Below are positions 35,220 to 44,530 of a DNA stretch of 54,459 bases, one piece after another (position 1 is the stretch's first letter; each line of letters starts with the position of its first letter). Under the pieces are notes generated by a model. The model had not been told where the DNA came from, did not search any database, and saw only the letters and a list, made by a program, of their open reading frames with translations. A program made the position numbers and the translations under genes. The DNA is from Clostridiales bacterium CHKCI001 (GTDB lineage: Bacteria > Bacillota > Clostridia > Lachnospirales > Lachnospiraceae), in NCBI GenBank assembly GCA_900045905.1, contig FCNS01000048.1, positions 1-54,459 of the forward strand, read 5' to 3'.

Positions 35220-35432
35220 GTAGTTGAGCATGATAATTTCATAGAAGATTATTCACATATTTCAGTGGGAGCAAAATTAGCTGGCACAGTTCATATAGGA
35301 GAATTGACATGGATAGGAATAGGGGCATGTGTAAGCAATAATATAAACATATGCAGCAAATGTATGATAGGTGCTGGTGCAATAACTGATATTACAGAAG
35401 GTGGTACGTATGTCGGGGTACCAGTGAAATGA
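35220..35432 (+). pseudogene. C-terminal fragment of a PglD/NeuD-like acetyltransferase
   Basis: Joined directly to the GT4 remnant, 70 codons read VVEHDNFIEDYSHISVGAKL and on to GVPVK before TGA. This matches the C-terminal third of the acetyltransferase at 33172, including the catalytic His-Asp pair, but the N-terminal Rossmann part is missing. It is a deletion joint between two old genes, 1.7 kb downstream of an intact relative, so a template for recombination. Confidence 0.8.
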
Positions 35433-35452
35433 GTAAAAGGAGCGTGAATGAT

Positions 35453-36622
35453 ATGAAAAAAATATGTTTTGTTACAACAATTTCAATGACCTTAAAAGCC
35501 TTTGTATTAGAAACAGCAAAATATTTGCATGAAAATGGCGAATATGATATTTCTTTTATTTGTAATTATGATAAAGATTTTGCTGAGAACTTGCCAGAGT
35601 ATATTCATTATTATCCAGTCTCGATGGAGCGAGGAATAAGCATTGGTGGGATAAATGCTATGCTTGAGATAAAGAAAATTTTGAAAAGAGAAAAAATTCA
35701 GATTGTACAATATTCAACGCCAAATGCTTCTTGTTATACCTCTTTAGCAGGAGTACTTGCACATATACCTGTCAGATTATATTGTCAATGGGGAATTGCA
35801 TATGTAGGGTTTTCAGGTATCAAGAGAAAAATTTTTAAGTTAGAAGAAAAAATGGTATGTAAGCTATCAACTTGGGTAGAACCAGATAGTTTTGGAAATT
35901 TAAAATTTAGCCATGATGAAAAATTATATCCATTCAAAAAAGGATCAGTAATTTGGAATGGAAGTGCAAGTGGAGTGAATATAAGAAAATTTAATATAGA
36001 AAACAAAACAATATGGAGAATTGAAATTAGAAAAAAATACAACATTCCAGAAGATGCAAAAGTATTTATATTTGTTGGACGTGTGACCAGAGATAAAGGT
36101 ATTAATGAACTTTTTGCCGCAACAAGGAAGTTGTTTGAAAAATGTAAAGATATATATTTATTAATAGTGGGACCAAATGAAAATTCTGGTTCTGTCAATG
36201 AAAGGTTGTATAAGTGGTCTGAGAAAAATGAAAATGTTATATATTGTGGATTCACAAACGAAGTTGAAAAATATTTGTCCGCAAGCGATGTTTATGTATT
36301 ACCAAGCTATAGAGAGGGATTTGGAAGTGCAGTTATAGAAGCTGAATCTATGGGAGTGCCAGTAATTATCAGTGATATTCCAGGTCCTACGGATGCAATG
36401 AAGAAAGATCATACAGGCTTGATTGTTTCAAAAGGTAGTACAAAAGAATTAGCAGCGGCAATGTATAAATTGTATAGAGACCCTGATTTAAGAAAAGAAT
36501 ATGGTAATAACGCATATGAGTTTGCAGTTACAAATTTTGAACAAAAAAAATTGTTTGAAAAAATATTATTAGATAGGGATAAGTTACTGAAAATGAGTGT
36601 TAGGAGAAGTAGAAAAAGATGA
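35453..36622 (+). CDS. Glycosyltransferase family 4
   Basis: 389 residues from ATG 35453, behind AAAGGAG; an ATG at 35429 overlaps the fragment upstream and lacks a good site. GT-B fold: KKICFVTTISMTLKAF (acceptor loop), QYSTPNASCYTSLAGVLA, FVGRVTRDKGINELF and the EX7E motif in REGFGSAVIEAESMGVP. Typical of capsule transferases adding the second sugar to a lipid-linked unit. Functional neighbour of the dead GT4 just upstream, which it may have replaced. ATGA overlap with the next gene. Confidence 0.9.
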   Translation: MKKICFVTTISMTLKAFVLETAKYLHENGEYDISFICNYDKDFAENLPEYIHYYPVSMERGISIGGINAMLEIKKILKREKIQIVQYSTPNASCYTSLAGVLAHIPVRLYCQWGIAYVGFSGIKRKIFKLEEKMVCKLSTWVEPDSFGNLKFSHDEKLYPFKKGSVIWNGSASGVNIRKFNIENKTIWRIEIRKKYNIPEDAKVFIFVGRVTRDKGINELFAATRKLFEKCKDIYLLIVGPNENSGSVNERLYKWSEKNENVIYCGFTNEVEKYLSASDVYVLPSYREGFGSAVIEAESMGVPVIISDIPGPTDAMKKDHTGLIVSKGSTKELAAAMYKLYRDPDLRKEYGNNAYEFAVTNFEQKKLFEKILLDRDKLLKMSVRRSRKR

Positions 36623-37422
36623 TTTCAATTATTATGGGAATATATAACTGTGCAACTACTTTAGTAGAGGCACTGGATTCGATTGTAAATCAAACATATA
36701 CGAATTGGGAACTTATTATGTGCGATGATGGATCAAGTGATAATACATATGATCTTGCCCAAAAGTATATTCAGCAACACCCTGAATATAGGATGAAATT
36801 GATTAAACACCATAAAAACAAGGGATTAAATCAGACATTGAATGATTGTTTAAAAGAGGCAACAGGTGAGTATATAGCACGTATGGATGCTGACGATATA
36901 TCTTTACCAACAAGATTTGAAAAAGAGATAGCTGAATTTGAAAAAGATCCTGATTTGTCGGTAGTAAGTTGCCCTATGATTTATTTCGATGAAAATGCGG
37001 ACTGGGGAGTCGGCAGATGCAGAGAAACTTATCCGAAAAAAGAAGATTTGGTATTTGGAACAGTTCATTCGCATGCACCGTGCATAGTAAGAACGGAAGC
37101 AATTAAAGAAGTAAAAGGATATAGTGTCGGAAAAAAATTGTTGCGTGTAGAAGATTGGCATCTATGGATAAAAATATATGCATCTGGACGATATGGAAAG
37201 AACTTAAGTGAACCTCTTTATAAAATGAGAGATGATCAGTTGGCGACAAAGAGAAGAAAGTTTAAATTTAGATTGAATGAGGCATATATGTCAAGATTGG
37301 CAGTAAAGACATTTAATCTTCCTAAACAAATGTATTTTTATTCTATGCGTTTTATAATTTTGGGATTACTTCCTGTACCTCTCTATAATGTTTTACATAG
37401 AAAGAAGCTAGGAATTAGGTGA
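36619..37422 (+). CDS. Glycosyltransferase family 2
   Basis: 267 residues, GT-A fold. ISIIMGIYNCATTLVEALDSI opens the nucleotide-binding site, CDDGSSDNT follows and the DXD is RMDADDIS. A C-terminal hydrophobic stretch (YSMRFIILGLLPVPLYNVL) suggests membrane contact. Start codon lies within the stop of the upstream GT4 gene, so the two are coupled. Donor unknown. Confidence 0.9.
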   Translation: MISIIMGIYNCATTLVEALDSIVNQTYTNWELIMCDDGSSDNTYDLAQKYIQQHPEYRMKLIKHHKNKGLNQTLNDCLKEATGEYIARMDADDISLPTRFEKEIAEFEKDPDLSVVSCPMIYFDENADWGVGRCRETYPKKEDLVFGTVHSHAPCIVRTEAIKEVKGYSVGKKLLRVEDWHLWIKIYASGRYGKNLSEPLYKMRDDQLATKRRKFKFRLNEAYMSRLAVKTFNLPKQMYFYSMRFIILGLLPVPLYNVLHRKKLGIR

Positions 37423-37440
37423 GAAAAAGGAGAAAAGGAT

Positions 37441-38157
37441 ATGATTCCAAAAAAAATTCATTATTGCTGGTTTGGTAGAGGCGAAAAGCCGAAGCTAGCA
37501 AAAAAATGTATAGCAAGTTGGCAAAAATATTGTCCAGATTATGAGATAATAGAGTGGAATGAAGATAATTTTGATATAAATCTTAATGCTTATACAAAAT
37601 GGTGTTATGATAATAGAAAATATGCATTTTTAAGCGATTATGTAAGACTTTTGGTTGTATACGAAAATGGTGGGATTTATTTTGATACAGATGTAGAATT
37701 AATTAAAAATCTGGATTTTTTGTTAGATAATGAAGCGTTTTTCGGATTTGAGACGGGTGCATCGAATCCGAAAAACACAAGTATAAATAGCGGTCTGGCT
37801 TACGGCTCAGTTGCGAACGGTCTGGCTTTACAATCTATGCTTAAAGAATATGACCAATTATTGGATGGTAGGCATGGTGTTGTTATGTGTCCTGAATTGA
37901 ATACGATTGCACTAGAAAAGCTTGGATTAAAAAGAGATGGATCATATCAAGAATTCGTATGGGGAACTGTATATCCTAAAGAATATTTTAATCCGTATGA
38001 GAGCACAACAGGGAGATTAAATAAAACGAAAAATACAGTTTCTATACATTGGTATATGGGAAGCTGCCTATCTGGATATCAGAAAATGCGTTCAACCATA
38101 AGTAGACCATTACATAGGATATTTGGAGTTGATTTTACAAAATGCTTTAGAAAATAA
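37441..38157 (+). CDS. GT32-type glycosyltransferase (Gly_transf_sug)
   Basis: 238 residues of the Gly_transf_sug family (PF04488, GT32; relatives of yeast Och1 and bacterial capsule transferases). IPKKIHYCWFGRGEKP is the typical start, followed by SWQKYCPDYEIIEWNEDNFD, KYAFLSDYVRLLVVYENGG and the DXD motif FDTDVEL. Complete and of normal length. AAAAGGAG lies upstream. Confidence 0.9.
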   Translation: MIPKKIHYCWFGRGEKPKLAKKCIASWQKYCPDYEIIEWNEDNFDINLNAYTKWCYDNRKYAFLSDYVRLLVVYENGGIYFDTDVELIKNLDFLLDNEAFFGFETGASNPKNTSINSGLAYGSVANGLALQSMLKEYDQLLDGRHGVVMCPELNTIALEKLGLKRDGSYQEFVWGTVYPKEYFNPYESTTGRLNKTKNTVSIHWYMGSCLSGYQKMRSTISRPLHRIFGVDFTKCFRK

Positions 38158-38172
38158 TTTATGGAGAGATAG

Positions 38173-39036
38173 ATGTTATTTACAATTTTTACTCCTGCAT
38201 ATAATAGAGCAGATAAATTAAGAAATTTGTATAATAGTTTAAAGGGACAACCGAGTAAAGAATATGAGTGGTTAATTATTGATGATGGATCAATAGATGA
38301 AACAGAAAATGTGGTGTCTGAATTTATAATATCTTCCTCTATACACATACGATATGTGAAAAAGAAAAATGGTGGAAAACATACAGCACATAATCTAGCA
38401 GTCGATTTGGCACAGGGAAGATGGTTTCTGTGTTTAGATTCAGATGATTATTTGAGTGAAAAAGCAGTAGATATTCTTATAGAAACAATTAAGAAATGTG
38501 AGCCAAGTGAGGGGATTATTGCATATAAATGTGATCAAAAAAATAAATTGTTAAGCAATGAATTCCCAACAGTAAATATGATCTCTAATACATACAATCT
38601 TGAAAAAAAATATGGGTGTAAAGGAGAATTTGTTTTAATATATCCAACAAAACTTTTGCAGCAAAACAAATTTCCAGTATTTGAAGGAGAAAAGTTTTTG
38701 ACAGAAAGTATCTTATATGATCGTTTAAAGTGTCCGATGAGACTATTGCCAGAAATTATAGAAGTTTGTGAGTATCAGGTAGATGGGTTATCAAATAATC
38801 TAAATAAGATAATGAAAAATAATCCTGCTGGTTATTGCTTGTATTTTATGCAGCGTATTGATATGCAGGAAAGTACAAAAAAGCAAATTATTACAATGGG
38901 AAAATATATATGTTTTGGAATTTTTGCTGGAAAAAATAAATCGGCTTACACAGGAAAGCATAAGAACTTGATTAAACTTTGTTATCCAGTAGGGATTGCA
39001 ACATGGATGTATTACAAAATTATCCGTAAATTTTAA
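38173..39036 (+). CDS. Glycosyltransferase family 2
   Basis: 287 residues. FTIFTPAYNRADKLRNLYNSL, WLIIDDGSIDET, KKNGGKHTAHNLA and the DXD CLDSDDYL define a family 2 transferase, in a subgroup common in Firmicutes and Bacteroides capsule loci. GGAGAG is placed 6 bases before the ATG. Acceptor and donor unknown. Confidence 0.9.
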   Translation: MLFTIFTPAYNRADKLRNLYNSLKGQPSKEYEWLIIDDGSIDETENVVSEFIISSSIHIRYVKKKNGGKHTAHNLAVDLAQGRWFLCLDSDDYLSEKAVDILIETIKKCEPSEGIIAYKCDQKNKLLSNEFPTVNMISNTYNLEKKYGCKGEFVLIYPTKLLQQNKFPVFEGEKFLTESILYDRLKCPMRLLPEIIEVCEYQVDGLSNNLNKIMKNNPAGYCLYFMQRIDMQESTKKQIITMGKYICFGIFAGKNKSAYTGKHKNLIKLCYPVGIATWMYYKIIRKF

Positions 39037-39065
39037 AAAGATTGATTGGAAGGAATAAAAGCCTC

Positions 39066-40187
39066 ATGAATTCAATTTTATATACAATTATTATGTCTGG
39101 ATTATGGATATTAAATTTATTTAATGACTCTGGACTAGGACAAGCATATCAAACAACAGAAAAAGCAAGAGGCATAATATTAACAGTGTTCATTATTTTT
39201 ATTGCATTTGAGTATAGAAATCGTCATTTTTGGATAGATAATCGCGATTTTATTGCATTTGGAGGAATGGTAGTTATATTTTGTGTTGTGTCTCAGATAA
39301 AAGGATATGGGAATATGGGATTCTACTATATTACCACTTTTGTGTTGATATATTTGATGAGTAGAATTGGTGTTAAACATAGAGCAATTAAATTAACGGG
39401 AATTGCTTATGTAATTATGGGTATGGCAATTCTTTATATATATGATTTTGGTTCTGTTCTTTCTGGATGGAATGGAAATACAATTGGAATGATAGGACTG
39501 TATAGTTTTCTGATCTTTTTAATTGCTTTTTATGACAGTAAGGATATAAAGAGTAAGTTTATAATTATTGCAATTACAGTTATATATGTTAGATTAATAG
39601 AACCGACAGATTCAAGATCAAGCATAGGCTTTGCGATTATTGCAGTTTTGTTTGCATTATCAATTTTCCCTAGAGAATTTATTATGAAAACAGATAGGAG
39701 ATATTATTGGTGGCTTTTAATACCGTTGTTTATATCTATTATAGTTGTTAATGTTTCACATGGTTCATATATGCAAGCATTAGATTTTTGGAGTTTAGAA
39801 AATTTTCAGAAACCATTATTTAATGGACGAGATGAATTGTGGGAGAGTGGATTCAAGATATTAAGAGATAACATACTCTTTGGAAGAGGAACATTGGAGG
39901 GAAATTGGCATAATTGTATTATTACTGTATTGACAGCGTATGGATGTATAGGATGTATATTTTGGATTTTTTCTATTCAAAGGATTTTGGTAAAAGGAAG
40001 AAAATGGATTAATGATGTAATTGTATCTGGAAGTATTATAACTTTTGTAATAATGTATATTCAACAATCTGTTGAATTGGGATTAGTAAATGAGAACCCC
40101 AATATTCTTCCATATGTTGTATTGGGAATAATGCTTGGAAGAGTGAAAATGTTAGATGAATATGAAAATATAGAAAGTGTGGAATAA
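39066..40187 (+). CDS. Wzy-like polymerase, operon B
   Basis: About 373 residues, very hydrophobic with ten or more predicted helices and a late outer loop containing LFNGRDELWESGFKI, GRGTLEGNWHNCIITVLTAYG. The GRxxLW and HN features match O-antigen polymerases and ligases. Start: ATG 39066 lies 11 bases after GGAAGGA; a TTG at 39042 is possible. Unrelated by eye to the operon A polymerase, so the two operons should make different polymers. Confidence 0.78.
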   Translation: MNSILYTIIMSGLWILNLFNDSGLGQAYQTTEKARGIILTVFIIFIAFEYRNRHFWIDNRDFIAFGGMVVIFCVVSQIKGYGNMGFYYITTFVLIYLMSRIGVKHRAIKLTGIAYVIMGMAILYIYDFGSVLSGWNGNTIGMIGLYSFLIFLIAFYDSKDIKSKFIIIAITVIYVRLIEPTDSRSSIGFAIIAVLFALSIFPREFIMKTDRRYYWWLLIPLFISIIVVNVSHGSYMQALDFWSLENFQKPLFNGRDELWESGFKILRDNILFGRGTLEGNWHNCIITVLTAYGCIGCIFWIFSIQRILVKGRKWINDVIVSGSIITFVIMYIQQSVELGLVNENPNILPYVVLGIMLGRVKMLDEYENIESVE

Positions 40188-40191
40188 AAAT

Positions 40192-41199
40192 ATGGTAAGG
40201 ATTAGCATTATTATTCCGATATATAATGCAGAGCAGCATTTAGTTAAGTGTGTTAATTCAATATTAAACCAAACTGAGAAAAATGTGGAAATCATTCTCG
40301 TGGATGATGGCTCAAAAGATAGTAGCTTAAATATTTGTAAGAATTTTCAGAAGAAGGATGAACGAATAAAGGTTATACATCAGGTAAATGCAGGTGTGAG
40401 TGTTGCTCGTAATCATGGAATAGAAGTTGCAAAAGGAAAATATATTGGATTTGTTGATTCTGATGACTGGATAGAACCAACTATGTATGAAAGACTTTTG
40501 GATGAAGCTGAAAAAATAGACGCAGATGTTGTTATGTGCGATGCAACGACAGTATATGCAGATGGTCGAAAACAGACGGACACGATAACTCAGTTATCGG
40601 CAAATCAGATTTTAAAAAAGTCTGATTTTACACCCACTCTATTATTAGAGATGGCGGGGTCTGTTTGTCGTTGTATCTATAAAAGTGACAGACACAACAC
40701 CAAGTTGATGAAATTTGAGAAACTTTATTTCCCGCTTGGTGTTAAATTCTCCGAAGACAGAATATTTAACATATATGCGTTTGGACATGCTAACTATGTC
40801 GTTTATATAAAAGAAGCATATTATAATCGTTACATGAATGAAAAAAGTGCAGTGCATAGATTTCATGCGGATTATTTTGAAGCATATAAAAAGGCTGCGA
40901 GAGAGATTGAAAAGGCTATTTATTATGCATGGAATAACGAAGAGGAATATCAAGTTGCATATTTGAGCCAATTGATCACAGGATCAATCATGGCAATATG
41001 TAATTATTTTTACAAGACATCAACATTTAGTTGGTCTGAGCGTAGATGTGCAGTGAAAAAAGTTTGTTCAGATTCAATGTTAAGAACTGCAATAGAAAAG
41101 AGTAATATTTCTAATAAGAAATCTAAATGGATATTTAAGAAAAAGATTAATTTGCTGATAGTATATGCGAAAATGGCAAATTGGAAACATGGGAGATAG
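40192..41199 (+). CDS. Glycosyltransferase family 2
   Basis: 335 residues from ATG 40192 (VRISIIIPIYNAEQHL); a GTG at 40177 would overlap the end of wzy and has no site. LVDDGSKDSS, NAGVSVARNHGIEVAKG and DXD FVDSDDWI are intact. Capsule-type family 2 transferase with a longer C-terminal helical part. Overlaps the region just upstream of the next DUF1919 gene closely. Confidence 0.88.
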   Translation: MVRISIIIPIYNAEQHLVKCVNSILNQTEKNVEIILVDDGSKDSSLNICKNFQKKDERIKVIHQVNAGVSVARNHGIEVAKGKYIGFVDSDDWIEPTMYERLLDEAEKIDADVVMCDATTVYADGRKQTDTITQLSANQILKKSDFTPTLLLEMAGSVCRCIYKSDRHNTKLMKFEKLYFPLGVKFSEDRIFNIYAFGHANYVVYIKEAYYNRYMNEKSAVHRFHADYFEAYKKAAREIEKAIYYAWNNEEEYQVAYLSQLITGSIMAICNYFYKTSTFSWSERRCAVKKVCSDSMLRTAIEKSNISNKKSKWIFKKKINLLIVYAKMANWKHGR

Positions 41200-41200
41200 A

Positions 41201-41893
41201 ATGGAATTATATAACAATAAGCTAACATATCGTATAAATAGATTCATAAGATTTAAGTTTATTACACCAAGGTATAAAAAAAGATTGAGAAACCGAGATA
41301 TATCTATACTGTGCAATAATTGCACAGGGGGATTCGTGCTTCATGATTTAGGGATTAGATTTAATTCTCCAACTATTAATATGTTTTTTCATGGATTAGA
41401 TTTTTTCGACTTTGTAGAACACTTTGAATATTACATTCAACAGCCATTAATTGAAAATAAAAATCCAAATTATGGATCAATAACAACAACATATCCTGTT
41501 GCAATTTTGAATGGTGGGGAAAAATATAGAAATCTTGAACTTCATTTTTTGCATTATAGTTCTTTTGAAGAAGCAAAAGATAAATGGAATAAAAGAAAAG
41601 AAAGATTAAATATGAATGGCGACAATTTATATTTGATATGGAGTTTTGTCGGAATGGAGAAAGATGAAAAATTATATCAAAGGGCACAGAATTTACCAGT
41701 AAAGAATAAAGTTATTTTTGTGAATCATCCAGTAGATATAGAAAAATATCCATCTTTTTTCTACATAAAAGGGTTTGAAAATAACAAGGGATTAGGTATT
41801 ATTAGTCAATATTCTGGATTTTGGGGTAAAAGATATTATGATCAATTTGATTTTGTTAATTGGATAAATAAAGGAAAAAACAGAGGTAATTGA
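41201..41893 (+). CDS. DUF1919 family protein, copy 2
   Basis: 230 residues from ATG 41201, which has GGGAG 5 bases upstream; an ATG at 41189 is also possible. Family landmarks are changed compared with the other copies: DISILCNNCTGGFVLHDLG for the TIISNNCW block, SPTINMFFHG, LHFLHYSSFEEAKDKWNKR, and a late GLGIISQYSGFWGKRYYD. The most divergent of the three copies. Followed within two bases by a GT2 gene. Function unknown. Confidence 0.75.
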   Translation: MELYNNKLTYRINRFIRFKFITPRYKKRLRNRDISILCNNCTGGFVLHDLGIRFNSPTINMFFHGLDFFDFVEHFEYYIQQPLIENKNPNYGSITTTYPVAILNGGEKYRNLELHFLHYSSFEEAKDKWNKRKERLNMNGDNLYLIWSFVGMEKDEKLYQRAQNLPVKNKVIFVNHPVDIEKYPSFFYIKGFENNKGLGIISQYSGFWGKRYYDQFDFVNWINKGKNRGN

Positions 41894-41894
41894 T

Positions 41895-42893
41895 GTGGCA
41901 AAAATAAGTGTAGTGATGCCTGCATATAATGCTGAAAAATATATAAAACAGGCAATAGAAAGTATTTTAAATCAAACATATAAAGACTTTGAATTTATTA
42001 TCATAAATGATGGTTCTACTGATGGTACAAAGCATATAATTTTATCGTATCATGACGATAGAATAGTCTATTTGGAAAATAAAGAAAACTCTGGAATTGT
42101 AGTTACACTAAATAAAGGATTGGATTATGCGACGGGGAAATATATTGCGAGAATGGATGCAGATGATATTGCTGTGAATAATCGATTTGAGAAACAGGTT
42201 AAGTATTTGGATGAAAATAAGAATATAGGGGTATTAGGAACGGGTATATGCACTTTTGGGAAGGATATTAAGGAGCAGAAACGAGTATTTACAACTAACG
42301 TCGAACAGTTAAAAGCCGAATTAATTTTTAATTCATGTATAGCTCATCCGACAGTAATGATTCGAAGAGATGTTCTTCAAAAGTATAATTTGAGATATGA
42401 TTCTGAATTCGCAGGCGCAGAAGATTACTATTTGTGGTGGAATATAGCTAAAGTTAGTAAGATAATGACATTGCCAGATGTTTTACTTAAATATCGAATA
42501 CATGAAACACAAATTACGAAGAAAAAAGATGAACAATATTATAAAAAGATGAACAGATTAATGGAAATTCGTTTTAAAGATATAGGTTATGCTGGAACAA
42601 AGGAAGAAAAAAGAATGTTCATGAAATATTGTTTAGGTGAATACGATTCATATTCTGAAGAGGGATTGAAAACATTTGTGAATTGTCTTAATCATATTCG
42701 AAAATTTAATGAGAAAAATAAATATTTTGATCAAAAAAAATTGATTAAAATATTTGAATTAGCAATTATTGGTGCCACGAATAATTCTTTGCTAGATAAT
42801 AATCAGAAAAGAAATATATATCGCTATGTAGTAAAATCAGGATTATTTACATATACTACAAGAATAAAAGTAAAATATCATCGAATGTATTAA
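41895..42893 (+). CDS. Glycosyltransferase family 2
   Basis: 332 residues starting at GTG 41895, two bases after the DUF1919 stop. KISVVMPAYNAEKYIKQAIE, INDGSTDGT, KENSGIVVTLNKG and DXD RMDADDIA are intact, with AHPTVMIRR further on, as in many capsule transferases that use UDP-GlcNAc or UDP-Gal; the donor here is not determined. Confidence 0.9.
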   Translation: MAKISVVMPAYNAEKYIKQAIESILNQTYKDFEFIIINDGSTDGTKHIILSYHDDRIVYLENKENSGIVVTLNKGLDYATGKYIARMDADDIAVNNRFEKQVKYLDENKNIGVLGTGICTFGKDIKEQKRVFTTNVEQLKAELIFNSCIAHPTVMIRRDVLQKYNLRYDSEFAGAEDYYLWWNIAKVSKIMTLPDVLLKYRIHETQITKKKDEQYYKKMNRLMEIRFKDIGYAGTKEEKRMFMKYCLGEYDSYSEEGLKTFVNCLNHIRKFNEKNKYFDQKKLIKIFELAIIGATNNSLLDNNQKRNIYRYVVKSGLFTYTTRIKVKYHRMY

Positions 42894-42912
42894 TAGAGAA
42901 AGGAGTGATTAT

Positions 42913-43518
42913 TTGGGAAAAGTAAAAAATGTAATTATTAAAATTAACGACAAATTAGAAAAAAGAAAATTGAGACAAAATTTAAAATCGACGGATTTTA
43001 CAATAATATCGAATAATTGTTGGGGAAGTTTTACATATCAAAAATATGGTATTGAATATAAATCTCCGACAGTAGGGTTGTATATATTAGGTCATGATTT
43101 TGTAAAATTATGTGCTAACTGGGAAGTATATTTTAAATATAAATTGGAATTTATTCCATGGGAACAAGCAAGTTATTATTACGCATTAGTTAATGAAAAA
43201 CCATATCCAGTTGCTCGATTACGAGATATAGAAATTTATTTTATGCATTATCATTCAGAAAAAGAAGCAGCTGATAAATGGTATCGGAGAATAAAAAGAA
43301 TTAATCCAGAGCATATGATATTTAAGCTATCCCAGAGAGAAGAATGTAGTAAGAGAGACATTGAGAATTTTATGCAGTTGCCATTGAAACACAAAGTATG
43401 TTTTGCATACGATAAAGTGGATGGGACTATAAACATACCAGAATTGAAAGGATTTTCAGGTGACGAAATGAAAACAATAAATCGCTATTATGATGATCTT
43501 ACTATTTTGAATGAATAG
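42913..43518 (+). CDS. DUF1919 family protein, copy 3
   Basis: 201 residues from TTG 42913 with AAAGGAG 8 bases upstream. TDFTIISNNCWGSFTYQKYG, SPTVGLYILG and MHYHSEKEAADKWYRRIKR follow copy 1 (19231) closely, including the repeated His-x-His. It stands between two GT2 genes. As with the other copies, no activity is established for the family. Confidence 0.78.
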   Translation: MGKVKNVIIKINDKLEKRKLRQNLKSTDFTIISNNCWGSFTYQKYGIEYKSPTVGLYILGHDFVKLCANWEVYFKYKLEFIPWEQASYYYALVNEKPYPVARLRDIEIYFMHYHSEKEAADKWYRRIKRINPEHMIFKLSQREECSKRDIENFMQLPLKHKVCFAYDKVDGTINIPELKGFSGDEMKTINRYYDDLTILNE

Positions 43519-43535
43519 CGAAAGAGGAAAGAATT

Positions 43536-44495
43536 ATGGCAAAAGTATCCATTATTATTCCAATTTATAATGTTGAAAATTATGTAAAAAAAACCATTGA
43601 ATCCGCTATAAATCAAACTGAAAAAGATATTGAAATAATTCTTGTCGACGATGGATCAATGGATTCAAGCGGCAGTATCTGCGATGAATATGCAAAAGTA
43701 GATCATAGAATAGTAGTTTTGCATAAAACAAATGGAGGATTATCTTCTGCTCGTAATGCAGGAACAGAATTAGCAAAAAGTAAGTTCTTAATGTATTTGG
43801 ATGGAGATGATTTTTTATCTTTACGGGCAGTAGAACGACTTTTAGCTGTAATGAAAAAATATCCATCTGATTTTATACAGTTTAGATACAAGGAAGTGGA
43901 TGAAAATCATGAGGATGATGAAAAAGAATATTGTTCGAACATTTACCAAGCTAGATCATCAAAGGAATTATTTGAAAACTTATATAAATTAGGTGGAGTT
44001 GCAGCATCTGGTGCAACAAAATTTGTGCGAAAAGAGTTAATGTTGAAAGTCCCATTTATATCTATACAACATGAAGATGAGATGTGGTGTACGCAGGCTT
44101 TTAAAGAAAACTTAACAGTAACATATATTGAGGATGAATTGTATTATTATGTGACGAGATCTAACAGTATAATACATAGTACATTTAATCAAAAAAAATT
44201 AGATATTTTTCAAGTGATGGATGCAAGAATAGGAGCTTTAGCTGAATTGGGACTAGATGATTTGTTGAGCAATACTTATCGAAAAATATTCATAACGATA
44301 TTGGAACTTTATAGAGAGGCAGATGTAGTAAAAGAGGATATTGCTAGAAAGGAGATTAAAGGTAGATTTATAAAATATATGGATCAAATAGATAAATATG
44401 CATTTTTAGAAGTAAAATTCAGAGTACTATTTAAAATGATGAAAAAAAATTTTGGATTTGTAAAGATTTATGAAATATATAGAAATAGAAGATGA
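43536..44495 (+). CDS. Glycosyltransferase family 2
   Basis: 319 residues. VSIIIPIYNVENYVKKTIES, LVDDGSMDSSGSICDEYA, TNGGLSSARNAGTELA and DXD YLDGDDFL are typical of the family 2 capsule subgroup. GAGGAAAG lies 8 bases before the ATG. Closely related in its first half to the 40192 gene, which suggests duplication with change of specificity. Confidence 0.9.
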   Translation: MAKVSIIIPIYNVENYVKKTIESAINQTEKDIEIILVDDGSMDSSGSICDEYAKVDHRIVVLHKTNGGLSSARNAGTELAKSKFLMYLDGDDFLSLRAVERLLAVMKKYPSDFIQFRYKEVDENHEDDEKEYCSNIYQARSSKELFENLYKLGGVAASGATKFVRKELMLKVPFISIQHEDEMWCTQAFKENLTVTYIEDELYYYVTRSNSIIHSTFNQKKLDIFQVMDARIGALAELGLDDLLSNTYRKIFITILELYREADVVKEDIARKEIKGRFIKYMDQIDKYAFLEVKFRVLFKMMKKNFGFVKIYEIYRNRR

Positions 44496-44530
44496 TATAA
44501 GATGCATAAAGGCAAATGGAGGCAGAAAAT

